Part shown: positions 22,167 to 34,847 of the stretch, piece after piece
How the letters are laid out: each line of letters begins with the position of its first letter
Numbering within the stretch: the first letter of the stretch is position 1
DNA from: Allodiplogaster sudhausi
Lineage: Eukaryota > Nematoda > Chromadorea > Rhabditida > Diplogasteridae
Reading direction: 5' to 3'
NCBI GenBank assembly: GCA_945643635.1
Contig: CALZFC010000027.1
Coordinates: 731,001-795,000 of the forward strand
Length of the DNA: 64,000 nt
The notes under the pieces: generated by a model
The model's database searches: none
Seen by the model: the letters and a program-made list of their open reading frames with translations, nothing else
What the model was told of the DNA's origin: nothing
Position numbers and translations under genes: made by a program

Positions 22167-25100
22167 AGCCAGAATGCAGCAAATGCACGGCGATCGATAC
22201 GGCCGAACCGCTGTTGACCGCGCCGAAAGGCTATGCGCTCATGCCTGATGGAGGAACAGAGACACCCAGCGGAGAATGTCTAACCGTAGGGTGCACCAGC
22301 ACAGAAGCTCTACTGGTCCTGGTGCGTTGTCATGACGTTTTTGCTTACTTGTAACAGATTCTAAATAGTGGAAAGATTGAAAAACAAAAAAAAATAACTT
22401 CAAAGTGCTGTCGATTGTCACCTCTTTGTTCGCACAGGAAATCAACAACGTCGCTGTATTGACGGACATCAGCGCGATCGGGTGTGGTGGCAGTCGCAAA
22501 TGGGAGTATGGGAAGCTGTTTGTGGAGCCGACGAGAGCGGCATGTGTCAAGAGTCAGTGTTCTTGATGTTGTTGTTGTTATTGTTGTTGTTGTTCTTGTG
22601 CAAGGTTCCTTTAATAAAAATGCAGGCTGCACTGGCTGCACTCGCTCGATCAGCGGACCGGATGAAGACTTTCTTGAGTCGCCCGAGTGAACAGTCGACA
22701 CGGACGGCTGCTTGAGAGCCACGCCATGCACCGGTGACGTCATCTGGGTTTCTTCCGGAGCTGAGCAGACACACACCTCCGTTACGCTAACCACAAGAAT
22801 CGAGCTCGTTTGCGACGCCGTCAGCGGAAAGTGGAAGAAGAGCGATGCTACCTCCGATGAATACGCAGAACTCGCTTGCCGTCAGCTATAGCATTGTTCC
22901 TTGTGAAGCATAAAAACGAGCCCTACATTATTTTATTTTCTTTACGCAAGACGCATACAGTTCTTGAGTCTCCTTGTTTTAGCCGGCCCGTGCACGCGTT
23001 GCTCCGCGCTAAATCAGCTCACTGCCGCACCGCGTCGCTACGCCGTCGTTAGCGCGGCGTCGCTAGATGGCGACGATGGCAGCAAGTGCCTCTCGTATTC
23101 GTGCGCCGCCGAGAACGAGCATATCGCCGTGGAACGTTTCACTCTCTGTCTTTTGATAACTTGCTTGTCTTGTGTCTTGTAACCTGCCTTGTTATATGTA
23201 TGTGATAACTTGTCTGTAATATGAGATAACTATGACCTGCTGCATTGTGTAACAAGAGGGTTCACCTCACGGGAATAGGTCTTCGTGATCGTGAGTAAGC
23301 ATGCCTATTTTCCATATAGGCATGCTTTCTCAGGAAGGTCATTGAAACATCGTAAGATATTGCAGATGCATTGTGGCGAAGCAAAATTGTCCGACGGGGA
23401 GGTACGCTGTAACGCCGGAGGCAAATGGCAGTTTGGTACTGCCCAGGTACCGAAATCGGTTGCGTCAAAAGTTCGTGATCAAAAGCTTGACTTGGAAGAC
23501 TCTGATAGTACCCCGTGGAAACTATTTTCTCTATTCCCTCGTGTGGGAAGGGAAGAATAAGAGAAAAGGCTGATACTGGAGGGAGTGGGCAGGCACTACA
23601 TTTCAAAGTCTTTGGCTAGGGTGTTTTCGGTGTGGGTGCACTTCTACGGGAGCTAATTGTAAGGGATAAAATTCGGTAAGCAAAGAATGTTAATTGTAGG
23701 TTGTGTCTCTTGCAACTGGAAGATCTCCGACGTCCATGTGGAGAAGATGATGTCACCGATTTGGACGGAAGACGCAAATGAAATCGAATGGCAAGATCTA
23801 TGCTTCTATAACGCATGGCTGTAAGCCTGAAGTTATCAACGTTCCGAAAGGCGAACTGGTAAATAGTCAAAATTTATACATACCTGATGTAGTACACAGC
23901 ACTTTGTTCCATTCAATTGTTTTAAACAAAGCCCCCTCAAAATTGTGCACTGCTCTGTTCCAAGAGGATCATTTGAGCTAGTGCAAATCCAAAAGGAATT
24001 CTAGGAATCCAGCACTTTCACTATTTGGAGTGTGCATCAACCTATCTCGGTCGTATTTTCGAAAGTATGGGACAAGTTCATTTTGAAACGAGTACCCTAT
24101 TCCTCTCCTCTCATCTCACTGCTGGAGCCCATCCTCTCTCCATTGAAAACGCCGGCTAATGTCGGTTGCGAGCGTCGATATGCTTCACCAACGCACGAAT
24201 TTGTTGGCCCCGGTGGCCACAGTGTAGTCCCGCTAATTTTTTTTAAATTGCAGAAAGTTCAAATAATATTCTTGGGAGCAATTTTTCGCGTGGTTTGAAA
24301 ATTTTTCCCATAATAAGCAAAAGTGAATGAATTTCCACTATTCCAATGTTCATGCCCGCCTCCATTTCCTTTCCTTGTTCATCCATTTAGTAATTCTTGG
24401 CAATTTCAGGTGAATTGCGACGCGGCGAGTGGTTAATGGGTGATCGGCACCAACACGACGGTCTCGTACGTCGAGATCGCATGCCGTAAGTGAACTTATA
24501 TTGTTTTATATTATTAAAAAAATATGTGCCACAAATTTTATTATTTTTTGTAAAAAAAAAAATGAGACCAACCTTTCAGCTGTTGCGCTCGCGTGCTCGG
24601 CCGGTTGCAATTCTCTGAATACTCGACCGCCGCACGCGCCATTCTACTATCGTATGCTGCCGAACGTGCCGCGACGAGTGGAGACGCAGGGTGGCTGTGC
24701 GGGCGGCAGCTGCAGTCGATACGTGTGCGACCCGGGCTTCCTGTCACTCGGCAGCAACGTCATCATTGTAATATCTTGCTTCTAAATTATTATACTTATA
24801 TATTTCATCACATATAAATTAAATATACCTGGATGTAAAAGAAATTCATACGACAAAGTGTTTTTTTATTAACCTTTAATTACATACATATTTATTTACT
24901 TAATGCATTTAATCAACACACCATTAAGATGCCTGAGATTGTCGATCAATTGTGGTGTGGCCCGAGTCAGACGTGGACGGCGGACTCGCTCTCGAGAAGC
25001 GATGCCGTCTCGATTGCTTGTGTCACCGGTTCATTCTTGTGGCCCTTGGCACATTTTAACGAGCACGACTTTCCCAATGTCTTCTCAGTTTTACTGACCA

Positions 25101-26618
25101 TTCTATTGGCATCTCTCTAAATCTCATAGTCTCTCGGTTTCATGTCAGGCAAAAAGGCGCGATGGATATGCTTTCATAAAATAAAGTTTACATCAATTAA
25201 GCAAAATATTTTCAGACTGTGGTGGCTGCTCTTATGATTTTATCGAGAACGAACGCTTCACGTACATGTGGATACGCGAAGACGAGCATGGCTGCCTCCA
25301 TCCGACCGTATGCTCGGACGGCGACGTTTACTATCGGCTCACCGAAACTGCACCTCCGATGCGAGCTGAGAGCAGCGACATTCGGTGCATCAACTATCGC
25401 TGGCACATTGGCACTAAAGTCATTGCGGAACAGATTGGATGCAAAGGTTGAGAGATTCCAGTGAGCCGTGCCGGGAAGCGTGGCCCATTTTTATAGAACA
25501 TTTAGTACAGGAGAGCTTGAATAACAAATATTCTTAATGGCATTATTTATTTGTTATTTTATTATTATTATTTTATTATTATTATTTTATTATTGTCATT
25601 ATTCTTTTTTTTGTAATCAGTATTTGCATGCTTGTTAAATGGTCAACCTCATCACTCCAATCATTTCAGCGCGATGTGCAGATTTGGCATGGTCTGGCAC
25701 AAATACACCAGCTAATCACAAGTATTATTTCGACTTCGAACGGCATGATCAGATTCAGTGCTGCAACAATGAGCAACAACGTTACATGGTACACAATGAA
25801 TGTTACGAATGTAAGAGCTTGAATGATGCAAGAAAAAAAATCATCTTGGAGCACTGCGAATTTGTCAACTATAAAAAAAATTTATTAAATTATTTGAGGC
25901 TGACTCGAACGGTGAAGACTCGATTACGGCCAACTTCGCAACGTGCAACGCGGGAGACGCTTATCATGCTCTCTGGTCCGTTGAGGACACTAACCGAACG
26001 AACACTGACGCCGCCTGCTTGTACAGTTAGTCCTTCAAATTCCGAAATAGTGCTGGATGAAAGTTCACAATTCGCAGCAGCATCCCAGCTATTAAAATAA
26101 ATGAAAAAAATATTGTGCATCGTTTTCAAAGTGTTTTAAGACTGCGAATCGGGTTGCAGCGACATCACCACTGAAGGAAACACTGAAGTTATCGAACGAG
26201 TGGGTGCTCTCTTCGATACGTCATTCTAGCCAGTCCATTCTTCCGGTTGTTGGCCGGCTTTTGCAATTACGCTACTTATTCTTAGTTCGAATACTGTCGG
26301 TACTACTTTTGCCGGGGTGGCCGAATGGTTCTCGTCAATGAGGATGGCTCGTTGGCGTACGTGATCGATCCACTCTGCCTCGACGGCAAACTGTGGTATA
26401 ACTGGTTCGATCCGAACCGTTACGCTACAGTGAAGTGCGTGAGCTACGATCTTCTTCCTTACTATGAGCGGCCTGACGAGCCCGCTCTTGCCGGAGGTGC
26501 TAATCAGACTGTGCCCGTTGGCCACTCGAAACGTGTCCGCCCATCAGCCTATCAGATGGCTCATCCGGCAGGCGCACATCAAAGAATTCGCCCTCCGAAG
26601 CAACTTACGAAGAAATAG
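22167..26618 (+). pseudogene. Copy 2 exons for M11-M18
   Basis: M11 is 22167-22321 and 22438-22552. M12 is 22626-22880 with in-frame TGA. M13 is 22983-23131 (donor changed to GAACG) and 23366-23470 (10 bp short). M14 is 23700-23858 (20 bp short) and 24410-24485 (in-frame TAA). M15 is 24580-24767 and 24929-25028. M16 is 25216-25446. M17 is 25670-25788 and 25899-26025. M18 is 26141-26199 and 26286-26618. From M15 on, every exon is open and in phase, and the last exon codes a tail (YYERPDEPALAGG ...) unrelated to the tails of copies 1 and 3. A shortened transcript from M15 onward is conceivable, but no start or signal peptide is seen. Confidence 0.75.
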
Positions 26619-26950
26619 ACGAAACCGTCAAAGAAACAAAGAGAATAACTTTTTTTAATTATAAAAATTAATTTCTACTATTTTCATATTGTCGTTTTGA
26701 ACAATGCATTCTTGCTGTGGAAATTGTGACAATACGAAGCGTGAGTGGAGCATTAGAGTGTAAATGAATAAAGATGATATATGTATGGATGAAGGAATGA
26801 GATGCATATGTATATCGTGAGAGAATGAAGGAATAAATTCACGGCCACGAGATGTAAGGACAGTAGGACCGAACAAAGACTAAAACGGAGGTCACCATAA
26901 ACAAGACTTTTTCGTGTAAAGAGCCAGATCGGGCTCATCCTATTCTTTCC
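26619..26950. other. AT-rich spacer after copy 2
   Basis: No gene or repeat recognised. It separates the stop of copy 2 from the stop of the convergent minus-strand gene at 26951, so it should carry the 3' ends of both. Confidence 0.4.
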
Positions 26951-27626
26951 TCATGCCGCCAGTCGTCCATATGTTCCCTGTCCTCCATTCCACACTTCGT
27001 AGGTGAGCAAGCAGAAGTACTTCCCGTCAGCAGCAGCAGTCGGCCACGAGCCTAGTAGAGTGGCGATCGAGAGGTTGGCCAGGCGCTGACTCCTCAGTTG
27101 GTAGCTGTGACAGATGTAATAGCTGACCTCTGTGTCAAAGAGAGCAGATGTCGCCGTGAAACGTATGATATTGACTGTATGGCCAGGTGTGACAACGGCT
27201 AGGAAGATGTCGGTGGACGAGACGAACGTGGCCGCCCTGGGTGTACTCGTAGGAGAAAAGAAGCCTGAGTGCGGCAAGACACATGACACGCCGAGTTAAA
27301 GTTAAAGTGGCCAGTCTCGTTGCCCCGAGTGGTCTAAATTTAAGAATTCATCTTTGTCAATCTTTTCTCTCATTCTTTCTCTCTCTCTCTCTTTCCCTTC
27401 TTTTCTTTCTTTTTTATCTTTTCTTCTTTCACCCTTTTTTATTTATTTCTCACAGCTACACAACAGCTTTTCATCAAATCTACAGAAGAAAGGACTAATA
27501 TTATCCGTTCCCTCTTCAATCGACCAGTTCTTCTGGTTGAAAAGGATGAGATCAAACGGAGCTCCATTAAAAAGCACTGATCATTGTAACAAGAATAAAG
27601 GAACACAAAGAAAGAAGCACCATCAT
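26951..27626 (-). CDS. Small secreted protein gene, two exons, with one apparent frameshift
   Basis: Exon A runs from ATG 27626 to 27454 and exon B from 27264 to the stop at 26951. The phase-1 junction is consistent: T in exon A plus GC in exon B, with donor GTGAG and acceptor CACTCAG. The first residues (MMVLLSLCSFILVTMISA) are a clear signal peptide. The rest (NGAPFDLILFNQKNWSIEEG, then FFSPTSTPRAATF ... GQGTYGRLAA) has coding-type codon use and four to five cysteines. To join signal peptide and body, one T must be absent from the TTTTT at 27573-27569, so this is either a homopolymer error or a fresh frameshift. The predicted product of about 160 aa belongs to no family I recognise. Alternatively the AG at the end of ATGATCAG is a splice acceptor and the real first exon lies elsewhere. 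Confidence 0.5.
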
Positions 27627-29591
27627 GGTCCACTCGTGTGTTCAGTTTCAGCGATTGGAAGTGTGATTCACTGTCTTTGTCTAGTTAGGATGCTCCGCCT
27701 TCATGTAAGTGTCAGTTACAAACTTGTTAGTTGCTTTATTTAAAGTTCCCGTTCACGAATTGCTTTCAGACTTGGCGTACAGTACTGGATCTTTTAGTTT
27801 TATCCGTGTTAAAAAATACTGATACATACATATATCTTCATGTATAAATTTGAAGCCGATAAATCGATGCCGTGGAGGCTGGCCATCCTTGTGTTCATCT
27901 CTTCGGCCAGTCTCACCTCTTCAAAGCATAAGCATGAAGAGAGCAACGGTTAGAGCTTCGCAAATTACTTACCTTTATATAAGTCCTACATATAAGAGTA
28001 ATTCTTCGCCTTCATTGCAAGAGATTAAAAAAATATATGTATAAATTTTAAAGATTGCACCTCTTGTGAGATCCCGAGACTGTCAGTGAAACGGGACTGT
28101 CCATACAACGGCTACGACTGCTAAATCGCTCGTCTCTGCAACAATTTCAGTGAGTTCTTTGCAATTATATTTTTTTTCGAAACAGGAATGTTTCAAAGAG
28201 TAAAACTAATTCACGAAAAGCCAAATTTTATTAATATATGTATGTGGTATTGTGATGGAGGATTAAAAATTAAAAAAAAAAACAATTCTTCTTTCCCATC
28301 CTCGTCAACATTTCAAGTCCCGTCATTTTGGTCTTTATAAAAAAGACGCTTGGTCTACTTTCTATTTTTCCAGGTTAATATTTCTGCCATCTTTCTCAGC
28401 ATCTCGCACATCCGCGAGACGAGCTGCGCGCGTCTGGAGTGCGCGGACCCCTCGGCGACTCTCTTCGTCGACGGCGTCCCTCGCCACACTCTCCGCTGCA
28501 GAGAGAACGCGTGGCACTTCGGGCCGGCCGAGTGCGAGCAGACCGGACACGCTCTCTGTGCCAAGCGTTAGTTGTGCTCGCTTTGTGAAGCCGGAAAAAA
28601 ACATCATTTCTGCTTTAAAAGCGAAAAACATGCCAAACATTACCCAACTCAAACTTTAAAAAGAAGGGCGATCACCGAAAAACTGCAATCGTATGTTCAA
28701 ACGTGCAAAGGTTTCAAATGGAAGTCCATCGGATTACTCAAAAAAGTACGGTAGACAAGAAACGCTGTTTTCGAAAAGGCAGTTTTTTTCAAAGCCAGAT
28801 GTTATTGTTCGTTTACTTATTTGATACTATTTTGCCTAATATTCTTTAGTTTATTATAGAATATTCACATAAGAAAGGTGGTAAAGCATAAAACAAAAAA
28901 TGTCATGAAATGTTTGTAAATTAATCTTCCCGCGATGGGTACGAGGCCGATAATCTACCGTCGAGTGCTGTAACACCACGTTTTTGCACGGACACCAATC
29001 ACAAATTCATTCAAAAATTTCTCTCTTTCAAGTATCTTATACTTGAATATGGAACTTTTTTGTGCTTTTTCATTTGCCTCTTCTTTTTCCTCATGCCCGA
29101 GACTATTCGAAAATAGCTCAGATGTCTCATAAATCGGCAATGACTTTTACTAAAGCTTCCGTTTTATTGATTGGCTTAGGTAAGAAAACCGGAAATACAG
29201 TAACGGATTCCCTAGTGACTAGTTAGTTATTAAAAATCATCTCGTATCATTTCTCTGCCTTTCAGCTTGCTCATGCTCGGTCGTGCTGCCCAGCTATCTC
29301 GGAGGCGACTACAGACAAGTACGTTCTCTTTATTAATTAAATTAAATTATAAGTAATAAATATTTTAAATTCTTAATCGATTGAATTTGTGCTTAAGACA
29401 GAATAATCGCTAATTCATTCAATCCATGTAAAAAATTTTAAATAGTAAATGCCAAACTCCAACAACAATTAAGCATGGTGCTGTTCTATGGTGACATTCA
29501 TTGCCTTCTTTTAGTGATGTTTCGTTTCGTAAAATGGGAAATTTCTTTTAAAGAACAGTTCTCAGTGCTTGCGAAAAGCGAGAGATAAAAA

Positions 29592-29651
29592 GTTGCAGAC
29601 AGACTTCGATTGAAAATGTCGTGTCATTTTCAGTCGTCGTCTGTCTGCAAC
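29592..29651. other. Near-perfect 60-nt hairpin in an intron of copy 3
   Basis: GTTGCAGACAGAC at the left pairs with GTCTGTCTGCAAC at the right. Further in, TTGAAAATG pairs with CATTTTCAG, leaving a loop of about six bases. Size and pairing resemble a microRNA precursor, but it could equally be a tiny foldback repeat. No counterpart was noticed in copies 1 or 2. Strand of any transcript is undetermined. Confidence 0.45.
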
Positions 29652-29907
29652 TCTTTGGAAGTCATTCAAGGCTAGAGACACGAGTAGCAAATTCGCACTT
29701 TGCATACTGATTAAAAAAATCTATGATTAAGATAAGGCTCATGTATCCTAAGATGCATGCCTGATTAGCACACTCATTTCATTATTTAGCCTCGAATCTT
29801 ACTGGAAAACAAGCTGCTATTTTCGTGACATTCCATTGCATATATGCATGTATGTACATACATATATGAATATCTATATGTATGTACATGCATACATACA
29901 TACATAC

Positions 29908-30090
29908 ATATATGACGGTGCAAACAAAAAGAACGGTCTTTTTTGCGTTTTCGACCCGTTATGCACACTTTTTTGGAATATTCCACACGAATATGCCAAA
30001 TTGGTCAAAAAGTACGCGTACATTTGTGCGCAAATGTGCATAACGGGTCGAAAACGACCGATTTTTTTTAGTTTGTACAGTCATATATGT
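29908..30090. mobile_element. MITE of about 180 bp in an intron of copy 3
   Basis: The ends are inverted copies of about 60 bp: ATATATGACGGTGCAAAC at the left against GTTTGTACAGTCATATAT at the right, and further in GTTTTCGACCCGTTATGCAC against its reverse complement. The core has no coding capacity. The element adjoins a (CATA)n tract on its left, and TA-type target sites are possible but masked by the surrounding TA-rich repeats. Confidence 0.7.
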
Positions 30091-32177
30091 ACGTACATTT
30101 CCCCGCGTTCCTCTTATGGTTAGTTCAATGCGAAAATGTTAAATTAAAATGCTAAATACAAAACTGAAAATGCTCCTGTTAGTCCTCGTAAACTGCCGCT
30201 TCTCAACCAGAACACTTTCCAGGCCAGCCTGGTGCCAAAGTCCGCTGACGAGCCGTGCGCCGTCGCCGCATGCACAGACGAGGAGGACGAGTTGGTCGGC
30301 GTCGCGAGCCCCGATGCCATCGCATCCATCGCCGGCGGCCGCATGACGTGCACGGGAGGCAACAAATGGCAGGACTACGACGGAGACCTCTTCAGCTTTG
30401 TCGCATGCAAAAGTTGGCCAGTTTGATTACCAACATAATCTTAAAGCAGCACAAAACTCAACCCTAATTTATTTGAATTTTCCAATTGTAGTCGCGCCTC
30501 TCTAATTCACATGCTCTCTCGCCCTTGTGTCAGGCAATAAGGCGCGAATTCAAGTTGGAGATTTTGGCTCCTTTAAACTGATGAAGATTGCAGTTTACTC
30601 ACTTCAATTCCCACCTAACCATAAGCAAGTTAAGAAAGGCACAGATAGCATGCACGTTTTGTCCTTCTTCAGTGGTGTGCCCCAAGTGCACGCCGGCCCG
30701 CCTCGGCAGCCTCATGAAGGCGCCCCTAGGCTTCCGCAACATCTCCAAGGCCACCTACAACTGTGGCCGTTATTCATGCCCGGCCGGCGCACACCTCTGC
30801 GTTGTCAGTATTTGTCAATAAGGCAAACAAACTTAAAAGCAAAAAAAAACTAGATAAAGGTGGCTTGTGATGATGAACGGCTTACCTTTTGGTGTTTCCA
30901 TGCTGACAATCAGTAGCACCACAATGCAGGCAACTGAAGACGGCGTATCCGAATATGGAGGTAGCAGCGTACGGTGCACGAAGAACGGCCGATGGGACTC
31001 GTGCAACTATGGCAATGTGTGGCAAGTCGGATGCGTGGAATGTAAGTCTTATTAATGTTCTTTGCATCTTCACACCGCTTTGTCGTGCATACACTTGTCG
31101 CTACACACGTGCATAACAAGGTACTCGAAATCCGACCTAGTCTATTAGAATTTTCCTGACCATTGACTCTGTAAAAAAAAACACGCGCTCTTTCGCCGTT
31201 CTGTAAGGCAAGAGGGCGCGAATTCAAACATTTGAATGCGCAATTTATCAACTTCTGCAAGGACACCTTGACGGGTCCATTCGCTCGAAGCCAAACCGTC
31301 GACGGTCTCGAGATCCACACGTCAATTCCCGATGGCTGCCTCGTTGCGTCGTCCGCCTGTCGTGGCGGGACTCTCTTCGTCAAACGCACCGCAAACGATA
31401 CACTCACCGAAATAGCTACAAGCGCAGGCTCGGCAATCAGCTGTGGCGCAGACAATCGGTGGAGCATCGATGGAGCGAGCGAGCGATTTGAGGAGATCGC
31501 CTGTGCTGGAGGTTGAAAATGCAAGGCTATTTACGACTCATTTTAATGGAGCATTACATGAGAGTATCGCTTCAAATCGAGTAAGCGGCATTAAGAGAAT
31601 AGCGAAAGAGCTATCAGATTAATTTACTTTCGAATGTCTATGAAGATTTCGTTATGCTTATATTCATACTGAAACCACAATAATACCCTGATCCAGACGG
31701 TCTCTGCGTCTCGTGCGGCCCGCTTCGTAGTCCTCCGGAGACATCATGGACGCTTCCTCGAGGCTACGTCTATAGCGCAACGCTCGAGGTTGACGAAGAC
31801 GTCCCTTGCAAAAGCTACAAGTGCGCGGACGCCGAGCAGCACCTTATCGCCGTGGTTCGTCGTTGTCATTCATTGAACAATGACTTGAGAGTGACATGGA
31901 GAACCAGGGCTCGAAAGACGCCTTTTCACTGGCGCACGGTGAGCTCGCATGCAACAAGCGTGGCATCTGGCAGTTTGGCAACTCGCTTCTTTCTCATCCC
32001 TCCGCCGGAATCTGTGTCATTAGTACGGAATACTAGGCTTCTCTCATTCAGGGATTTGCTAGCTAGGATGAGGTTCATACCCTGCTTGTCCTTAATGAAG
32101 GCGCACGTATAAAAAATGGGCGCCTTTCTCATGACGGAGTTCAGTTCAGAGAAATGTACCACAATGCGTCTACTCAG

Positions 32178-34323
32178 GTTGCCGCCGCTGTAATCAGACG
32201 GTGCTCGATGCGACATTCGTCGCTCCCGAGTACACGCACACGTCGGTCAGCAATGGCGCATGCGCAGAAGCGAAGCCATGTGGTGGCGATGCGATTTGGA
32301 CGTCATCGGGTGAAGGAGAGCCTTAGTCGAGGCAGACGCTGAATCCGGACGATGAACTCGCTGCAGTATGCGACGGCGAAACTGGAGAATGGAACATCGG
32401 CGCAGTCGAAGCCAAGTTCAAGCACATCGCATGCAGTGAGTGCATTATATGTATGTATGTATATGTAGACAATAGCCATTGGAGTCAGATAAAACCGACT
32501 ACAGTGCACTTATGAAGTGCGCGCTCAAAGAAGATTAAAAAACGGAAAGAAAGGAGAAAAAGCTATTCAGAGAACCTCTATCGGCAATGCACGGCGCCAC
32601 CAACGTTACGCAATAATCCCTTTGGACACACCATTCGTGATGTCGCCTCAGCTTCCGACGACGACGGATGCTGGGTTGCGCTAGCCCGTATCTTCTCAGT
32701 GTGGTCAGCATCTTATGCTATTCAAACTACTCTTATTTATTTCCTTATAAATATACAACAAATTTATGACAGGAAGTCGACGGTTCGATCATGGTCCTAG
32801 AAGGCAACGCGACATGCAACGACGGTGGCCTGTGGGTGCACAGTGGCGCGTCGCAGACACCACAGATCACGGCCGCATCCTGCGTTCAAAGTCAGTAGTG
32901 GCTTTTGGAGAAGGAAAAAGGCACTGAAGACGCATATCATCAGATAATGTCTCAGCTGACGACACGTTATTTGACAAATCTCGTTATAAAACGGATTTGT
33001 TTTTCTTAGTAATAAGTTTGACACATGGAACTTATATGCCGTAATATTTTAAACTACTCATTCTCTCGCCTGGAATTTGATGGGTGCGGTAGATTCTTTC
33101 GCATTTGGATGATTTTGAGATATCATTCTCACTTGGACCTTTTTGTGGCTAGCTAGCCGGTTCTTCCTTGCTTTTCCTCCTTTGAGAGAAGCTTATTTGT
33201 TCCGTCGTTATAGTCCACCTTGTCGTTTGTCCGTTCTTTCTTTGCACAAGTGATAAACTTGTTGCCCTCTTCCCTTGAAAGGTTCACATATTATTTTGTG
33301 TTCGTTCTTAGGAACTTTAACCAAAGGTTTTGGGTATTTTCCGGATGAAGAAGATGTTCAGGATTGATTTCAGTTCGTGAGAATTTTATTTGGATTTGTC
33401 GGAAGATCTTCTTGTTGAATTGCTTGTTCAGAGAACTTTGAGCGAACCCTTTAGGAGATCACCACCTTTCAGGAGACCCTTCGTGAGACCCCTTTTTGCT
33501 CTCACCCTTTCTCTCCTATTTGTGATCCTCTGCCCTCCTCGCTCCTTCTCTGTCCCTTTCATCGACTTCTTCTTTGGCTCTTCCTCTTCATTTCTCATTC
33601 ACTGATCTCTCCGCCCCTCTCTGATCCTTTCCTTTTTGGTGCTCTCGTATGAATCACATTATTAAAGGAATTTAGCGAATACCCACTTAAAACTTTTGTC
33701 ATTATTTGTTTGCAATCGAATGCCTTTGATCTCTTGCCTTCACCCACCGGGCCCAGTACCTGTTCCTGGAATAAACTTGAACACTTGTAAACTAGAATGC
33801 TTGCCCATTCCTGCAGGATGCACAAACTGTGACCGCAGCCTGACGATGCCGCCTGCTTCTGACGCCGTTACTTCGCCCAGGTTCTTCGTGAATCCCGGGA
33901 GGGGCTGCCTGACGGCGGCACCATGCGCCGACGGATCGCTCATTGGCTATTACGATGGCGGTTCAATCAGAAAAATAAGAAGAACCGACACAATGACTAT
34001 TACAGAGCTCTCTTTACACTTAGACAAATTTTAGTACGAGTATTAGTGCGAAATCGTAGAAATTAAATAACGAAATTATATGTATGCCCTTTTTCTTCTT
34101 TCCAGCATGCACATTGTGCAACCAAGCACCTGCCATGTCTAGTGTCAACCACCAGCCGCCTCCCTTCACACTCGACACGGCTGACGGCTGCTTGGTGGCG
34201 CTTCCATGCGAGGAGCGCGTCTTCACGACGGATGGCGCGCCAATGCGGCCACTCTCAAGTGCGATGGCGCGACCAAGCGCTGGAGCAACGGCGGCTCAGA
34301 GTCATTCGGACAGCTGAGTTGCA
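32178..34323 (+). pseudogene. Copy 3 exons for M6-M10
   Basis: M6 is 32178-32435 (CRRCNQTVLDATF ... KHIACS) with TAG at 32324-32326 in the middle of the module. M7 is 32571-32698 and 32773-32890; the first cysteine of its CxxC is Tyr (NLYRQC). M8 starts at 33817 (CTNCDRSLTMPPA ... GCLTAAPC), but after GGSIRKIRR it loses similarity and meets TAG at about 34032, lacking the last C..W..C half. M10 is 34106-34323 (CTLCNQAPAM ... FGQLSC), 218 bp, so not a multiple of three: the frame slips at about 34238 (GATGGCGCGCCAATGCGG). Confidence 0.75.
32891..33816. other. Long intron of copy 3 without recognised content
   Basis: The 0.9-kb stretch between M7b and M8 is T- and CT-rich near 33460-33640. I see no exon, inverted ends or similarity to other parts of the window. 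Confidence 0.4.
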
Positions 34324-34847
34324 GTTAGTGCGATTATGGCGTGCAACGTGTACCGATTGCTGTGTGGCATGTAACGTTCACCTGTTAGTCGGGCATGTAT
34401 CACGTACGTATCTAATTGTTGCACGCAACGCGTTCCTATTAGTGAGGCACGTGCCATGTCCGGGTGGACATGGTGGCAGCCATATGCCATTCACGTGGAC
34501 ATGGTGTGCCGCCGTGGTAAACACGGGCATGGCAGGGAGAGGCAGGCCGACCCCCCTAACGGGCGGCCGCCCTGGCTCTCCAGTGTTTTGGCAGTGCTCT
34601 CACCGGGAACCCACATGTAAGAAGGCTCCGCTCCCCACGGGGGTCTTTTCCTCCCCTCGAGCTAAATTACTTGTTGTAATACACTTTATATGGAGTCGAA
34701 TAGGGAGGGAATTGCGCTCTCTTTCTCGGTTGTGGACGGCTGCCCTCTGCTGCTCGTCCGCTGTTACTAACCGATCAAGAGCACCATCTGCTTTAGCCCT
34801 TGTGCCTGGGGCGACTCTCTCTACTCAAAGGCACCAGATAAGTTACG

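Larger units (their letters stand above)
15076..26618 (+). pseudogene. Copy 2: degraded C6-like module gene with an inverted insert
   Basis: Order and exon structure follow copy 1, but the gene is broken many times. The first exon (15076-15139) has lost its ATG and its GT donor (GTGATT). M2b has a 7-bp deletion that removes the last cysteine. M3b and M4 are missing at the inverted insert (17465-21609). M5 ends in a stop after a 4-bp deletion, and M7-M9 are absent. M12 has TGA in place of Trp (22688-22690). M13a has lost its donor and M13b has a 10-bp deletion. M14a has a 20-bp deletion and M14b a TAA (24434-24436). M15-M18 remain open. It cannot make the full protein. Confidence 0.85.
27867..32022 (+). 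pseudogene. Copy 3 exons for signal peptide and M1-M5
   Basis: Exons are 27867-27948, 28054-28149, 28400-28566, 29266-29318, 30223-30412, 30673-30803, 30930-31041, 31215-31511, 31697-31854 and 31908-32022. M1a is 96 bp instead of 97 and reads YDC then TAA. M2 (CSCSVVLPSYLGGDY / ADEPCAVAACTDEEDE) and M3 (CPKCTPARLGSLMK / EYGGSSVRCTKNGRWDSC) are open. M4 is a 297-bp single exon (FCKDTLTGPF ... DGCLVASSAC ... RFEEIAC) with only one cysteine of the CxxC pair. M5 is CVSCGPLRSPPE ... / AHGELACNKRGIWQFG. M4 and M5a are not found in copy 1. Confidence 0.75.

Noticed and set aside
22345..22794. 149-codon minus-strand frame over M11b-M12 of copy 2
   Set aside because: Antisense to well-supported exons and containing a run of Thr/Asn from the TTG repeat in the intron.
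29786..30123. Open frames rich in Tyr, Met and His
   Set aside because: They derive from (CATA)n/(TATG)n repeats and the inverted-repeat element and have no coding character.
30910..31524. 204-codon minus-strand frame
   Set aside because: It lies antisense to exons M3b and M4 of copy 3, which are supported by paralogous exons, splice sites and phases. The minus frame has no such support.
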